Positions 1-9,950 of a DNA stretch of 64,000 bases are shown piece after piece. Position numbers and translations under genes: made by a program. A model generated the notes under the pieces. That model made no database searches and was not told where the DNA came from. It saw only the letters and a program-made list of their open reading frames with translations. Positions within the stretch are counted from its first letter, which is position 1. The number at the start of each line of letters is the position of its first letter. This stretch comes from Geotrypetes seraphini (Eukaryota > Chordata > Amphibia > Gymnophiona > Dermophiidae): NCBI RefSeq assembly GCF_902459505.1, contig NC_047096.1:2480001-2544000 (forward strand). Reading direction: 5' to 3'.

Positions 1-483
1 TCCAGAGAAGAGCGACTATGATGGTTAAGGGGTTGGAGGAGCTGCTGTACAGCGAAAGATTAGAGAAACTGGGCCTCTTTTCCCTCGAACAGAGGGGATT
101 GAGAGCGGACATGATCGAAACATTCAAGGTACTGAAGGGAACAGACTTAGTAGATAAGGACAGGTTTTTCACCCTCTCCAAGGTAGGGAGAACGAGAGGG
201 CACTCTCTAAAGTTGAAAGGGGATAGATTCCGAACGAACGTAAGAAGTTCTTCACCCAGAGAGTTTTCTACTGGAACGCTCTTCCAGAGCGTGTCATAGG
301 GGAAAACACCCTCCAGGGATTCAAGACAAAATTAGATAAGTTCTTGGTGAACAAGCGCGTACGCTGGTAGGGCTAGTCTCAGTCAGGGTGCTGGTCTTTC
401 ACCAGAGGGTTGCCGTGTGAGTGGACTGCTGGGCATGATGGACCACTGGTCTGACCCAGCGGCAGCATTCTTATGTTCTTAAT
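1..483 (+). mobile_element. CR1-type LINE 3' fragment, cut by the window edge
   Basis: The translation shows the C-terminal reverse-transcriptase tail typical of CR1-clade LINEs (GLFSLEQRGLRAD, then SKVGRTRGHSLKLKGDRFR). It is followed by the common 3' untranslated end, which reads as 'ggaccactggtctgacccag' and closes with 'ttcttatgttctt'. The frame is broken just after the arginine-rich part. The same 3' end recurs at least ten times in the window, as expected for 5'-truncated LINE copies. Confidence 0.8.
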
Positions 484-761
484 AAGAGGGCATTATTTAT
501 TTATTGCCATGAAATGAATGTCAGAAAGATAAGATAAATCATCCCACTTTTGTTTAGTATTGATTAAAAATAGCCCAGGAAAACCACTGAGAACCCTCAA
601 AAACAGAGATCTTAGGGGATGGGGTGGGGGATGTAGGGCAGGGAAACCACCTAAAAAAAAAGATCCCCAAAAATCTGATTCAAGCTGTCAGCTTGTACTC
701 ACAGAAACATGTGCTGACAGGGAAGCACTGCAGCCTATATATCACTATGCTATCACTTTAG

Positions 762-762
<1 letters not shown>

Positions 763-806
<44 letters not shown>
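763..806. repeat. (TA)n/(CA)n microsatellite
   Basis: An uninterrupted run of about 17 TA units followed by a short CA run. It accounts for the IYIYIY string in the overlapping open frame, which is not a gene. Confidence 0.95.
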
Positions 807-807
<1 letters not shown>

Positions 808-1426
808 TCTATATCACTGTGCTATTACTGAGCACACCGTTTCCCTGCGGAAACGAGGCATTTTCAGCGACGCATTGACTGCTTTGACACGGTCCATAAT
901 CGGTCTCCAATTGCAAAGAGCTGAAAACAGCTCACAGGGAGATCCTTTGCCTCAGTGAACTAGAAATCTGGATTTCAAGTCTTTGACTGCCCCATCGACC
1001 TGACCACCACAACCAGAGACCTCTGCCACTCTGACAGATGCCTGGCAGAGGAATGCAGTCTGTCTCCAATCCAGGTCATGCCTCTACAGAACTGCTCAGT
1101 ATCTATGCTCTCCCCACTAGCGGACGAACCTGGGGTGAGCAAGCTCCCAAGGGCATGGTCCCTGAGCCCCAGTCCGATGTGCAGGCTGTCTAGGGGACTA
1201 AGAAGTAGGGAATCCCCTCGAAGCAGACTTTTTCCAAAAGTCTGCAATCTCCTGCAGTCAAGGATGCCCCCGAAGGGAACCTCCACAGCACGAGGGCGAA
1301 AATCACAAAATGAAAACACAAACTTCTGCTCGTGTTTTCTTTCACGTAAAGAGACTCCTACTGCTTGACTTGTAGAAAGGAAGACCAAGGAGCTGGGATA
1401 CTAGCACAGTGATGAGGGGTTTAAGT

Positions 1427-1981
1427 TAGAAGACTGCACGGGAACGGGGATCACGGGAATCCCCCCTAGCCCACGGGACTCCCACGGGGACCCTCCTCTG
1501 GCCCACGGGACTCCCATGGGGACCCCCCTCTAGCCAACGGGACTCCCACGGGGATGGAAGGCTTTGGAAGCAGGGTTCGTCCATATAATATAATGGACAC
1601 TTCAGCCTTAGTAAAAGAGGGGGTTTATAAGTTAATTATCTGAACAGAAAACAAAAAAAGGGTTCCACCAAAGAGATTCCACAAGGAAACAGCAGCACAA
1701 GCACAAAAGAAACTGTGGAATTGATGATCCTGTCAGAAGTAATTGCTGCTTTTTATGGGGACGGGCGGGGATGGAGGTAATTCCTTGCGGGGACGGGTGA
1801 GGACAGAGAGGATCCTGACGGGGATGGGTGGGGACGGAGAGGATCCTGATGGGGACAGATGGGGACGGAGAAGATCCTGGCGGGGATGGGTGGGGACGGA
1901 GAGGATCCTGATGGGGACAGGTGGGGACGGAGAGGATCCTGGCGGGGATGGGTGGGATTTCTGTCCCCGTGCAACTCTCTA
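1427..1981. mobile_element. hAT-type non-autonomous element with internal minisatellite
   Basis: The element is flanked by a perfect 8-bp duplication, GTTTAAGT, at 1419-1426 and 1982-1989. Its ends are imperfect inverted repeats: it starts TAGAAGACTGCACGGG, and its right end read in reverse is TAGAGAGTTGCACGGGG. The interior carries two GC-rich minisatellites, at about 1440-1550 (units with 'cacgggactcccacgggga') and 1755-1955 (units with 'gatcctgatggggacag'). No transposase is present. The 8-bp duplication and end sequence fit the hAT superfamily. The ends resemble the copy at 41457-41706. Confidence 0.8.
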
Positions 1982-3537
1982 GTTTAAGTCTCTGAAATTC
2001 TGAGACTTCCTACAAAGTCCTGGCGGGTAGAGGGAAATAACCCACTGGTCCCAGAATAAAGTGGGTTTGTAGAAGAACATTCATTTTGTGACCGATGAAG
2101 TTTTCTACTGAGGCAGGCTATGATGATCATCCATAAATCCCATACTCCAGCGTGTTGGACTTATAATTTTTGGGTGTGGTCATGTGATTACAAAAATGGA
2201 ACAGAAGTACTTAATACACGTTTAGCTTCACACAATCGCACATTGTATAATCCTAACTGCATGATCTTAGCAAACTATTAGCACGTAGGCTATCCAAAAA
2301 CATTATTGTTATTTTCAAATAATTCAGAGCTACCCTCATAACAAGTATAATTCTAAATTTGTATCCTAATCATTATGAGTCACCTAATGAGCATGAACCA
2401 CATCTCCAAGTACATACTCATAAACAGTACCTAGGAGTAAATAGTGTAGTGTCACCTGTAAATAGTTTCTTCACTATCAAACCAATACAAACAAACATCA
2501 ACTCCCTTTGCTATACTGGCAGTATCATCATGGACCCTAATTCTCAGTAGGCTGGGAAACCTTTTATTGGCCTATCAAATATATGTGTAGTATCTGAGCT
2601 TTCAAGGACCTAACTGAGGCCCCAAAGACCCAGGTACTACATTTCCCACTTACTCCAGCCATCTTCTGGGAGAGTAAGCTCATGTAGTGAACCGCTGTAA
2701 CTGAAAGAGGAATTCATTTCACTTTAATTCCCTGTTCAGGTCTGCCCACAGACAAAACAAGACTTAAAAAAATATAAGGGGACAATTCCATGACTCAGCA
2801 CCTCCCTTTAAAAACCCCAATGTTGCACAAAGAGCACTTATTCTATAACTGCCTCTGGACACCAACATTGGCACACCATGTCAACAGCAGATATGAACGA
2901 GTGTGCTTGTGAGCCACGCAGCTGCATGCAAGTAGGAGACTCCCCTTACTTCTATGTACCACCCTTATTCTTACATGCTATAGCACCTAGTTAGAGAAGT
3001 GACTTTCACATACAGTGTATGTATCCTCTGGAAGAAAGGCATGATGGGTGAGATGGGAGATATTTTAAATAAGGTGTAAGTACTGTATACAGGAGGCACA
3101 TCTTTCAATGGAAGGGAACCTCAACAAAAGGTCCCAGGATATGGCAGAAAGGAGCTAGACTCGGGGTTAGTCAGTCTAAAGTAGGGCATGTGTGAACAGG
3201 TCCTAGTGGAGTGATGGAGCCAAGACCAGTATCCGAGTTCAGAAAGCAAGGGACAAGTACAAGGGAAAGGAAGGGATTAGAGCAAAGAAGTTGATATGGT
3301 AGGGCAAAGTACACAGGCACATAATCTCTTTGAGCTGTCATGTGTTGTTTCTTACCATTCTGGGTTTCAGATTTAGCAACCATACTGATACTGGTGTACA
3401 CTGTATTATTTAGCCTGTGATGCCTTTTGTAGGACCTACAAGATCTGAAATCTTGCTGCTTAACTTATTAGTTAATATCTACAAAGACAGAGAGGAATAG
3501 CTGCACAAAAAATTAAAGTAATTTCATCAATCTATAC

Positions 3538-4800
3538 CTTCTTTCGCTTAGCATGTGTGCTTGCTTCTTGAGAAGCATGTCCATCTTCTTGGTCAGTGTT
3601 CAGGATCTCACCTCCATGGTTCTCTTTTGGCTGCACCCAGTAGGGCAAATCACAACACTGAGAATTAGTTAAACCCTGTTTATCCAAGGAAGAGCTCCCT
3701 GGGTGCTTTCTTACTGCAGTCTGAAATGTGGCTTTAAAGTTTAATGGATTATAGGGATCCTCACAATTCCTAAAAGCGTTCCAAAGTTTCATGTTTTCAG
3801 CCTCATCTGCACTTTCTTCCGAATCATCTTCCTCTCCAGAAGTGGAGAACTGAGAACCCGGAGGGCTTTCACACCATGAGGCACCCTCACTCTTGGGAGA
3901 CATGTCTTCTACTAGAGATGCTTCGGTCTGAATAGTTGCAGTAAAGTTCTGGGGATTATAAGGATCTACTCTGTAAAGTGAGTTGAAGAGTTGCAGGCTG
4001 TCGTAGTCTTGGTTTCTACTGTCAGAGTCGGACAGAGTGCCTTCGCTGTTAAAGCCGTCGTCGTCGTCGTCGTCGTCCTCTCCCTCTCCCTCTTCTTCCT
4101 CCCCCTCATCCTCCCCCCAGTCTTCTTCCGACTCTGAACTCGTGTCCTCCTCGTCGCTAGACACAGCCCCCAGAATGTAGCCAATGAGTTTATTGTTGCA
4201 CACCGGCCTGGAACTGCGCGGCAAGTCTTCCTCGGCCTCCGAGTCGGAGTCGTCGGCCACCCACGTGTGTCCCTGCCCGGTTTTCTCGCAGGTCTGGCAG
4301 GGGTCGGGCTTGAGCAGCACTTGGAGGCTGTGGCCTTCCTCCAGGCTGCAGTAGCCGTGGTCTTGCTCGGGGCTGGGCACCACCTCCAGCCGGCTCTGCT
4401 GGAGGAACTGCAGGCGCTTCATCCGCAGCTGGTGGATCTCGGGCAGCCGCTCCTGGGCGGCCGAGCGGGGACAGTCGTCTTGGAAGCAGCAGCTGTACAG
4501 CGCCCGCTCGCCCGAGTCCATTTTGCGCAGGGCCTCCTGGAGGACGCTCAGGTCGCCGCCCAGCGTGTGGCCTTGGCCCGCCCAGCTCAGACACTGGGCC
4601 GGGCCCAAAACGTAGGCGACCATATTGTTTATGCGTCCGTCCAGCAGCTCCGCTTCCCAAAGGCTCAGCGCGGCCTTTGAGGCGGCCTCGGGGCCCAGCA
4701 CAGCCGCCTTGGCCTGCGGCTCGGCCGGGTCCCGGCGGCGCAGCCAGCGGCCCGGCACCAGGCGCTCCAGCAGCTTCAGCCACCAGCTGCCCGGCTCCAT
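3538..4800 (-). CDS. PPP1R15B: PPP1R15B (CReP) coding exon 1, 421 codons
   Basis: This is the constitutive regulatory subunit that brings protein phosphatase 1 and actin to phosphorylated eIF2alpha, reversing the integrated stress response at the ER. Features: an N-terminal amphipathic stretch (SWWLKLLERL, residues about 5-14) in place of the ER-binding helix; LPEIHQLRMKRLQFLQQ; DHGYCSLEEGHSL; NKLIGYILGAVSSDEED; a long acidic run; and two PYNPxNF repeats (DPYNPQNFTATIQ, DPYNPLNFKATFQ). All match the human protein as I remember it. The exon ends KRKK and is followed by a GTATAG donor, so the RVxF motif (human KVTF) is split by the intron. The start at 4800 has a strong context (GCC ATG G) and matches human MEPG. 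The open frame runs upstream to 5115, but that part is 5' leader. Exon 1 is clearly shorter than the roughly 640 codons in human. Exon 2 is not in the window. Confidence 0.93.
4057..4077 (-). repeat. PPP1R15B: In-frame (GAC)7 codon repeat, seven aspartates
   Basis: Seven identical GAC codons in a row (GTC on the plus strand) lie in the acidic region of CReP, just before GFNSEGTLSDSD. An uninterrupted trinucleotide run in coding DNA can vary in length between individuals. Confidence 0.95.
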
Positions 4801-4886
4801 GGCCGCTTCGGGGCGAGGCCTGCACCGCCGGGGCTTTTCCTGCTCACGACGGCGGGGGCAGGCGCGCTCTCGGGGGGAAACGCCAT
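4776..4886 (-). CDS. PPP1R15B upstream ORF 2, overlapping the main start
   Basis: An ATG at 4886-4884 with G at -3 and +4 opens a 36-codon frame (begins MAFPPESAPAPAVV) that is +1 or +2 shifted from CReP. It stops with TGA at 4778-4776, 22 bases past the main ATG. Ribosomes translating it cannot simply reinitiate at the main start. Upstream ORFs are known in mammalian PPP1R15A and PPP1R15B leaders, where they let translation continue when eIF2 is phosphorylated. Whether this frame is in the mature leader depends on the transcription start, which I infer lies upstream of it. Confidence 0.6.
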   Translation of the reverse strand: MAFPPESAPAPAVVSRKSPGGAGLAPKRPWSRAAGG

Positions 4887-4909
4887 CGCGGGGCGGGGGG
4901 CGGCGCCAT
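4844..4909 (-). CDS. PPP1R15B upstream ORF 1
   Basis: An ATG at 4909-4907, again with G at -3 and +4, opens a 21-codon frame (MAPPPAPRWRFPPRARLPPP, then S and stop at 4846-4844). It ends 43 bases before the main ATG and overlaps uORF2 in another frame. No other ATG lies between it and 5056, so it would be the first start met by a ribosome on a leader beginning in 4910-5050. Confidence 0.6.
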   Translation of the reverse strand: MAPPPAPRWRFPPRARLPPPS

Positions 4910-5051
4910 CGCCGCTCTCGAGCGCAGGCAGCGGCGGTTGAGTGGGCGCGCGACGGGACAAAGACAACTGGCGCGCGCTGCTCTGCAGTAGTGGCTGCGC
5001 TTCGTCCGCTTCTCGCTCGCTCGGTTGACAGTTGCGTCAGCCGGGCTCTGC

Positions 5052-5063
5052 GGCGCATGCGCC
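5052..5063. promoter_or_regulatory. NRF1-type site
   Basis: GGCGCATGCGCC is a perfect 12-bp palindrome containing the NRF1 core GCGCATGCGC. NRF1 sites typically sit close to start sites of CpG-island promoters. It lies about 250 bp upstream of the CReP start codon. Confidence 0.65.
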
Positions 5064-5195
5064 GCCCCGGAAGGGCGCCTGCGCGAGAGGCCACCTTGGG
5101 CGGGCCTGAGTCCAAAGCGGATGGGCGTCGCTTTCTTCCCCTTCCTGCAGACGGTCAGCGGCTGACCCGGAAGGCTTCTGGCTCACAGGGTTACC

Positions 5196-5405
5196 CAGTG
5201 GCGTGGTGGCACCACTTCCCTACCCCCCCCCCGGCTGTCACTCCAGCGTCAGCGTTTCCTCTGATATCACTTCCTAGGCGCGGATCCTGGAAGTGACGTC
5301 ACAGGAAGAACTGCTGCTCGCGCCAGGAATGTTAGAGGGAAAGGGAAGCGGTACACGCGTTGGATAGTAGAGGGGCGCCTTTGCCTCACAAAGACGACGC
5401 CACTG
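5196..5405. mobile_element. hAT-type MITE in the PPP1R15B promoter
   Basis: It begins CAGTGGCGTGGTGG and ends GACGACGCCACTG, the inverted ends seen in the sister copies at 22034-22357 and 54744-55136. It is flanked by GGGTTACC (5188-5195) and GGGTACCC (5406-5413), an 8-bp duplication agreeing at 6 of 8 positions. The core, 'cctctgatatcacttcc' followed by 'ggaagtgacgtcacagg', aligns with the cores of the sister copies, and so does the following 'tgctgctcgcgccagg'. It has no coding capacity. Its assignment rests on my visual alignment. Confidence 0.65.
5291..5303. promoter_or_regulatory. Composite ETS/CRE site
   Basis: GGAAGTGACGTCA joins an ETS core (GGAA) to the perfect palindromic cAMP response element TGACGTCA at 5294-5301. 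Such composite sites are known binding targets of ETS factors and of CREB/ATF proteins in CpG promoters. It lies in the core of the promoter MITE. Confidence 0.7.
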
Positions 5406-6392
5406 GGGTACCCAGACGGTCGGTTTTCTAAAACTCAACAGTTTGTCTGGGGTTTGGACAGTCTATATATCTTTTTAATGTTCATGCGGGCAGTTGGGGG
5501 CCACATGAATCACAGTTCCACCATGGGTATCTGTGTTTGGGGCGCTCCCTTGGTGAGCTGGAAGTGGCAGGAAAGTCCCCGGCTCTGCCTGAGCTGCAAA
5601 TGGAGGGCTTCTGAGAATGTACAGACATGATGATGTCGCACATGTGTGGCCCCGAGCTCAGGCAGAGCCAGGGTCTTTCCTGTCACCAACAGCCAACACC
5701 AAACAAGCCTACAGCAGCTCCTACACTTGGACCACTGGTACCCACAGCAGGGCCACTATTGCCACCACAGAGGTACCATCCCATGGGTGGGATGGGACGG
5801 AAGGAGGAAGGGAAAAAGGGATTAGTGTGGGGCTGGGACCATATGTCCTTTTTCTTTTATTTTACTTACAAAATATGGTAATCCTAGGTGGGGAGGAAGG
5901 GCTGGAGGGGGTGGAAAGAGAGGGATGGCTTCCAGGTCAACTGCCAGCATCATGTAGGACCTTCCTGTAGCTGGTGGGTGGGCAGGCAAGGCCCACCCTT
6001 GGCTATGCCCCTGGTCTGTAAGTCATACAACACATCTTTTGGAAGAAAATAAAGCATTTTTTAAAAATAACTTATTTCCATAGCTTTAAAACTAGTAATT
6101 AATAACGAAAGATAATTTTCATCTAACAGTATACATTAGATGGAATTGGTTCTATTATATAAGAAATATGAAGATAACCTTTCTTACAACTCTTCAAATT
6201 ACTTTCTAATAATTAGAAAATGGAAGACATTAGATAATTATCTTTCATAACTCAGGAACAATTTTCTGTATTCTATATTTTGTACTTTATTATATGCATG
6301 TATATGTTCCTTGTTATCTTTCTGTTTATGAATTTTTTTGTAATATAACTATTTAAAATTTAATAAATATTTGAAACAAAAGAAAAAAAAAA
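5406..6392. other. Intergenic, no gene seen
   Basis: GC content drops after about 5480. The 6020-6390 part is very AT-rich and ends in 'aataaatatttgaaac' followed by an A-run, which could be the 3' end of an L1-type insertion. I see no coding exon here. Confidence 0.4.
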
Positions 6393-6655
6393 GTACCTGC
6401 CAAAAACCCACATAGTAGCAACATTCCATGCTACTGCTCTCAGGGCAGTGGCTTTGCCCAGGTCTGTCTCAATACCAAACTATGGACTTTTCCAATCCCT
6501 TTTTTAAACCCATCTACGTTAACCACTGTTACCATATCCTCCGGCAATGAGTTCCAGAGCTTAACTATCCTCTGAGTGAAATAATATTTCCTCCTATTGG
6601 TTTTAAAAGAATTTCCATTTAACTTTATTGAATGGCCTCTACCTTCCTAATCATA
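6393..6655 (-). mobile_element. CR1-type LINE 3' fragment, antisense
   Basis: In reverse it carries the familiar CR1 3' pieces: 'gagttccagagcttaac' corresponds to the 'LWNALP' coding end, and 'ggaatgttgctac' plus 'tttggcaggtac' to the 3' untranslated part. It is well diverged, so probably an old copy. Confidence 0.65.
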
Positions 6656-6815
6656 GGCAGTTGGTGACACATGTTTGGAGAGCTTAAAGTGGGGCAGGGT
6701 TGAGTAGGGTTACCAAATGTCCGGATTTACCCAGATATGTCATCTTTTTAGAGAACTGCTCGGGTGTCCAGACATCTTTCTAAATTTGAAGTTTGTCCAG
6801 GTTTTCATCTCCTTT

Positions 6816-7063
6816 CCCCCACTTACCTCATCTGCCAAATATTTAATCTTCATGTCAGCCAGAAGCAGCATCAGCAAGATGAGCCTTTTACCATCGGTTT
6901 GCCCTGGAAGCCTTCATTCTCCAACTGTCCTGCCTATGTGGGAACATTAAGTCACTGCAGAATGAAGGCTTCCAGGGCAAGTCAACGGCAAAAGGCTCAT
7001 CTTGCCAATGCTGCTTCTGGCTGACCTGAAGATAAAATATTTGGCAGAGGAGGTAAGTGGGGG
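6816..7063. repeat. Inverted repeat, two arms of about 105 bp
   Basis: The arm at 6816-6920 is repeated in reverse at 6959-7063, with a 38-bp loop. Matching blocks include 'gccctggaagccttcattct' and its complement, and 'ccccacttacctc' and its complement. The arms differ at several positions. It may be a foldback MITE; the boundaries beyond the arms are unclear. Confidence 0.85.
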
Positions 7064-7409
7064 ACAGGGGAGAGGAACTCAATTCTGGGCTGGGTCAGGG
7101 CTGGAGAGATAGAGAGCTTGTGCCACTGGATCCTGCTGAGGAAGGAGAGAGAGAGAGAGGGAGGGTGGGTTGGAGGAAGTAAGAGAGAGAAAAGCACCCA
7201 CAGGGGAGGGGATTGGAGGAAGAAAGAGAAGCAAAGCACCCATGGGAGGGAACTCAGTAGTAAGAGAAAGAGTAATCAAGTAGTCAATAGTTTGCAAAAG
7301 AAACTCTTCTACAGTTCATGGTAAAGTAAAATCTTTTCTGCAAATACAGGAGTATAGGGTTCCAGCTAGGGAGTTTTACACTTATTAAAGAATAAGACAC
7401 TGCTTGCTA

Positions 7410-7460
7410 CACAAGAACATAAGAATTGCCGCTGCTGGGTCAGACCAGTGGTCCATTGTG
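7410..7460 (-). mobile_element. CR1 3'-end scrap, antisense
   Basis: 'acaagaacataagaattgcc' followed by 'gctgggtcagaccagtggtc' is the reverse of the CR1 3' terminus seen in the other copies. Confidence 0.7.
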
Positions 7461-7469
7461 ATGGGGGAT

Positions 7470-9950
7470 AGGGAGTTTACTAACTTAGAACAAGTGTGGC
7501 TTACCTAACTGAGAGAAAGGGGCTTGATTTCTAACTTTTATGGTACCTTACTAAGGAGTGGAAAAGGGAGTTGAGTACGGTCCTTGATATTTGTAGGAGA
7601 GCTTCTAAGCTGTCTAAAGAAATCAAGGATAAAATATTATTGTGATGGTTTATGACTCCCAAATGGCTAAATAAAATGTTCCTCAATGTTTCTACCAGAT
7701 ACTGGAGGGAATGTGTGGTGGGGCTGCGCCTTGGTGAAGACCATTTGAAATGCAATTTTGACTGAAATGGAGAAAATTTGAATGAGAGACTAGTTGCTGA
7801 TCGTCTGAGATGCTTGTTTGGATGGGTGGGATCTAAATGCTATTTGGTAGCTAAGCAAACTAGAGCCCTTCCTTGGAAATTTGTTATAACACCTATGATT
7901 GTGCCCAATGAGTGGCGGCGGCCCAAAAAGTAAATTAGATGCTAGGAATTATTTAAAAAGGGACTGATAAGTTCTCTATTTATAGGGAGATGAGACAGGG
8001 ATGTCCATTATTATTTGTACTTACTTTAGACCCCCTTATTAGGGATATATATGCAATGTCATCTATATGAGGGATTGATATTGGAAATATTACTTTTAAA
8101 CTTTCGGCTTTTGCAGATGATATTTTAGTACACCTCACGGATCCTTTGTCATCTTTATCGGCTTTATTGGAATTGATTAAAGAATACAGTGATTATGCAG
8201 GTTTCCGTATAAATTTTGGTAAATCTGAGGCGCTTGCGTCCTCTGTGGCGGTAGAGGCTTTATGGGGGTCGGAGTTTCCATTGACTTGGGCACAAGGGCA
8301 ATTTATGTATTTGACTATGTCGACTTTTCAATTATATCGTCTTAATGTGGATAGGCTTCAACAGAATATGGAAATATTGTTGGATACCTGGCAGATGTTG
8401 CCCCTTTCTTTAATGAGTCGCATCTGCTTGGTTAAGTTGTTTATCTTTCCTAAATGGTTGTATATGTTACAAACTTTGCCGTTATGTTTATTCAAGAGGG
8501 ATTTAAAGATCTTTTATTAAAAAATTACTCATTTCTGTTGGGCTGCTAAGAAACCTAAATTAAAGTTGACATATTTGCTAGGTAATTGGAATAGAAGGGG
8601 GTTGGATTTACCGGCTATGCAGATTTATAATTATGCGTGTTTACTTCGTCATTTGGGTGATTGGGTAATGTGACAAGCATTTATACTCCACTTCAGATGG
8701 AACAGGAATTTTTAGCTCCTTATGATATATTTGCGTTACATAGTGCACGAAATGTGTTACCATCTCTTATTCGTTCAAGTGTTGTATTTAATACTTTACA
8801 GACGGTATGGCGTTGGTTTGTGCAATTATTGGGAGGAAATCCAATGGTTACTGATCTCTTGCCTTTGCAGGGTAATCTGGCTTTTCTTCCGGGTAGAGAC
8901 TCTAGGGAGTATAGATTATGGGGTGCAAGAGGAATTTTAAGATTGGAACATATTCTGGGAAATGAGGGGGAACTATTGATTCGTACTGAATTGTTGGCTA
9001 AGGTGGGAGAAACTTGGGGAACACAATTTGCATGTATACAAGTGGAACATTATGTGAGATCCCTTGACAGAGTACAGTTAAGTATGCATTTGGGTGCTAG
9101 ATTGAGAGAATTCTTTGCTCAAGAGGAGGGGATGCCTCTTTCGGTGTCTTATATTCATTCTATATTGCAAAAATTACAACCAGACAAGGACTATCAGAAA
9201 ATTCGGGAGAAATGGGAGAAAGAATTACAGCTTAATTTGAGACATTGGGATGTTGCCCGTACTTTAAGAGCGACATCTGGGGTGACATCAAGTTCATGGT
9301 TAAGAGAAACATATTATAGGGTTACATTACGTGCCTATTACACACGAACACAATTGTTTTATAGTGGAGGTCTTCCTACTCCTTTGTGTCATAAATGTGG
9401 GAAGGAGAGTCATACATTAGGTCATTGCCCCACAATTCAGCACTTTTGGAAGCGAATAATAAATTATATGTCAAAAATAATTGGAAGATCATTGCACTGT
9501 TCTCCTTCTTTCTTTATTTTGGATTTGCCAGAAGCTCTTGGCCATTTACCTAAAGGAAACAGGGCGTTGTGTAGGAAAATGAGTCTCTTGACTAGAAAAT
9601 GTATATTACAATATTGGACGATCCCTGATCCTCTGAGGTTTTGGTATTGGCGGAACCAATTACATCAGTTGGCCATTTGGGAAGCTAGAGATGCTGGAAT
9701 TATAAGAAAGTGAAAGATGTTATTTATACAAATTTGGGATTCATATTTGCAAGATTTGCATCCTAAGGGCCATAGTGCGATTTTAAGTTGGATCTCTTAA
9801 TTGGGCTTTTTATTTAGTTAAATGAAGAGAGTATCATTGGGTAGAGAGTACTATTGGGTGGGGAGGGGTGGGTGTGGAGAGGGATGGTAAAGGTTCAAAT
9901 ACATATAGATAAGTGGGAGTTTATTGATATTGGGATTTGTCTTTTATTAT
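7470..9950 (+). mobile_element. L1-type LINE, 5'-truncated, degraded ORF2
   Basis: The reverse transcriptase is visible in pieces: RQGCPLLFVLTLDPL at about 7990-8035 and AFADDILVHL with the catalytic FADD at 8110-8121, continuing open to 8520. After a stop, the C-terminal part is open from 8661 to 9713 (350 codons). It contains a zinc-knuckle-like CHKCGKESHTLGHCP near 9387-9430, as L1 ORF2 ends do. Further ORF2-like sequence at 7620-7760 (WFMTPKWLNKMF) suggests either a rearranged copy or a second L1. Several stops and a short deletion interrupt the frame, so it is inactive. Its 3' tail resumes at 11021-11100 after an inserted element. Confidence 0.8.

Larger units (their letters stand above)
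1..3537 (-). other. PPP1R15B: Presumed intron 1 of PPP1R15B
   Basis: PPP1R15B exon 1 ends at 3538 with a consensus donor (GTATAG on the minus strand). I could not find the conserved second exon (the stretch after the KVTF PP1-binding motif) in 1-3537, so it should lie left of the window. The stretch holds a CR1 fragment, a TA microsatellite and a hAT MITE. In 1982-3537 I see no recognisable gene or repeat. Confidence 0.6.
4200..5420 (-). promoter_or_regulatory. PPP1R15B: CpG island and promoter of PPP1R15B
   Basis: GC content and CpG density rise sharply from about 4200 to 5420 compared with the AT-rich flanks. The island covers the 5' half of coding exon 1, the leader and the upstream region. 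No TATA box is evident, as is usual for housekeeping CpG promoters. It contains an NRF1-type palindrome and a CRE beside an ETS site. The transcription start is probably in about 4920-5100 (inferred). Confidence 0.75.

Noticed and set aside
4801-5115. In-frame extension of CReP upstream, with ATG at 5058
   Set aside because: The 5058 ATG lies within an NRF1-type promoter palindrome. The ATG at 4800 has the stronger context and matches the known N-terminus.
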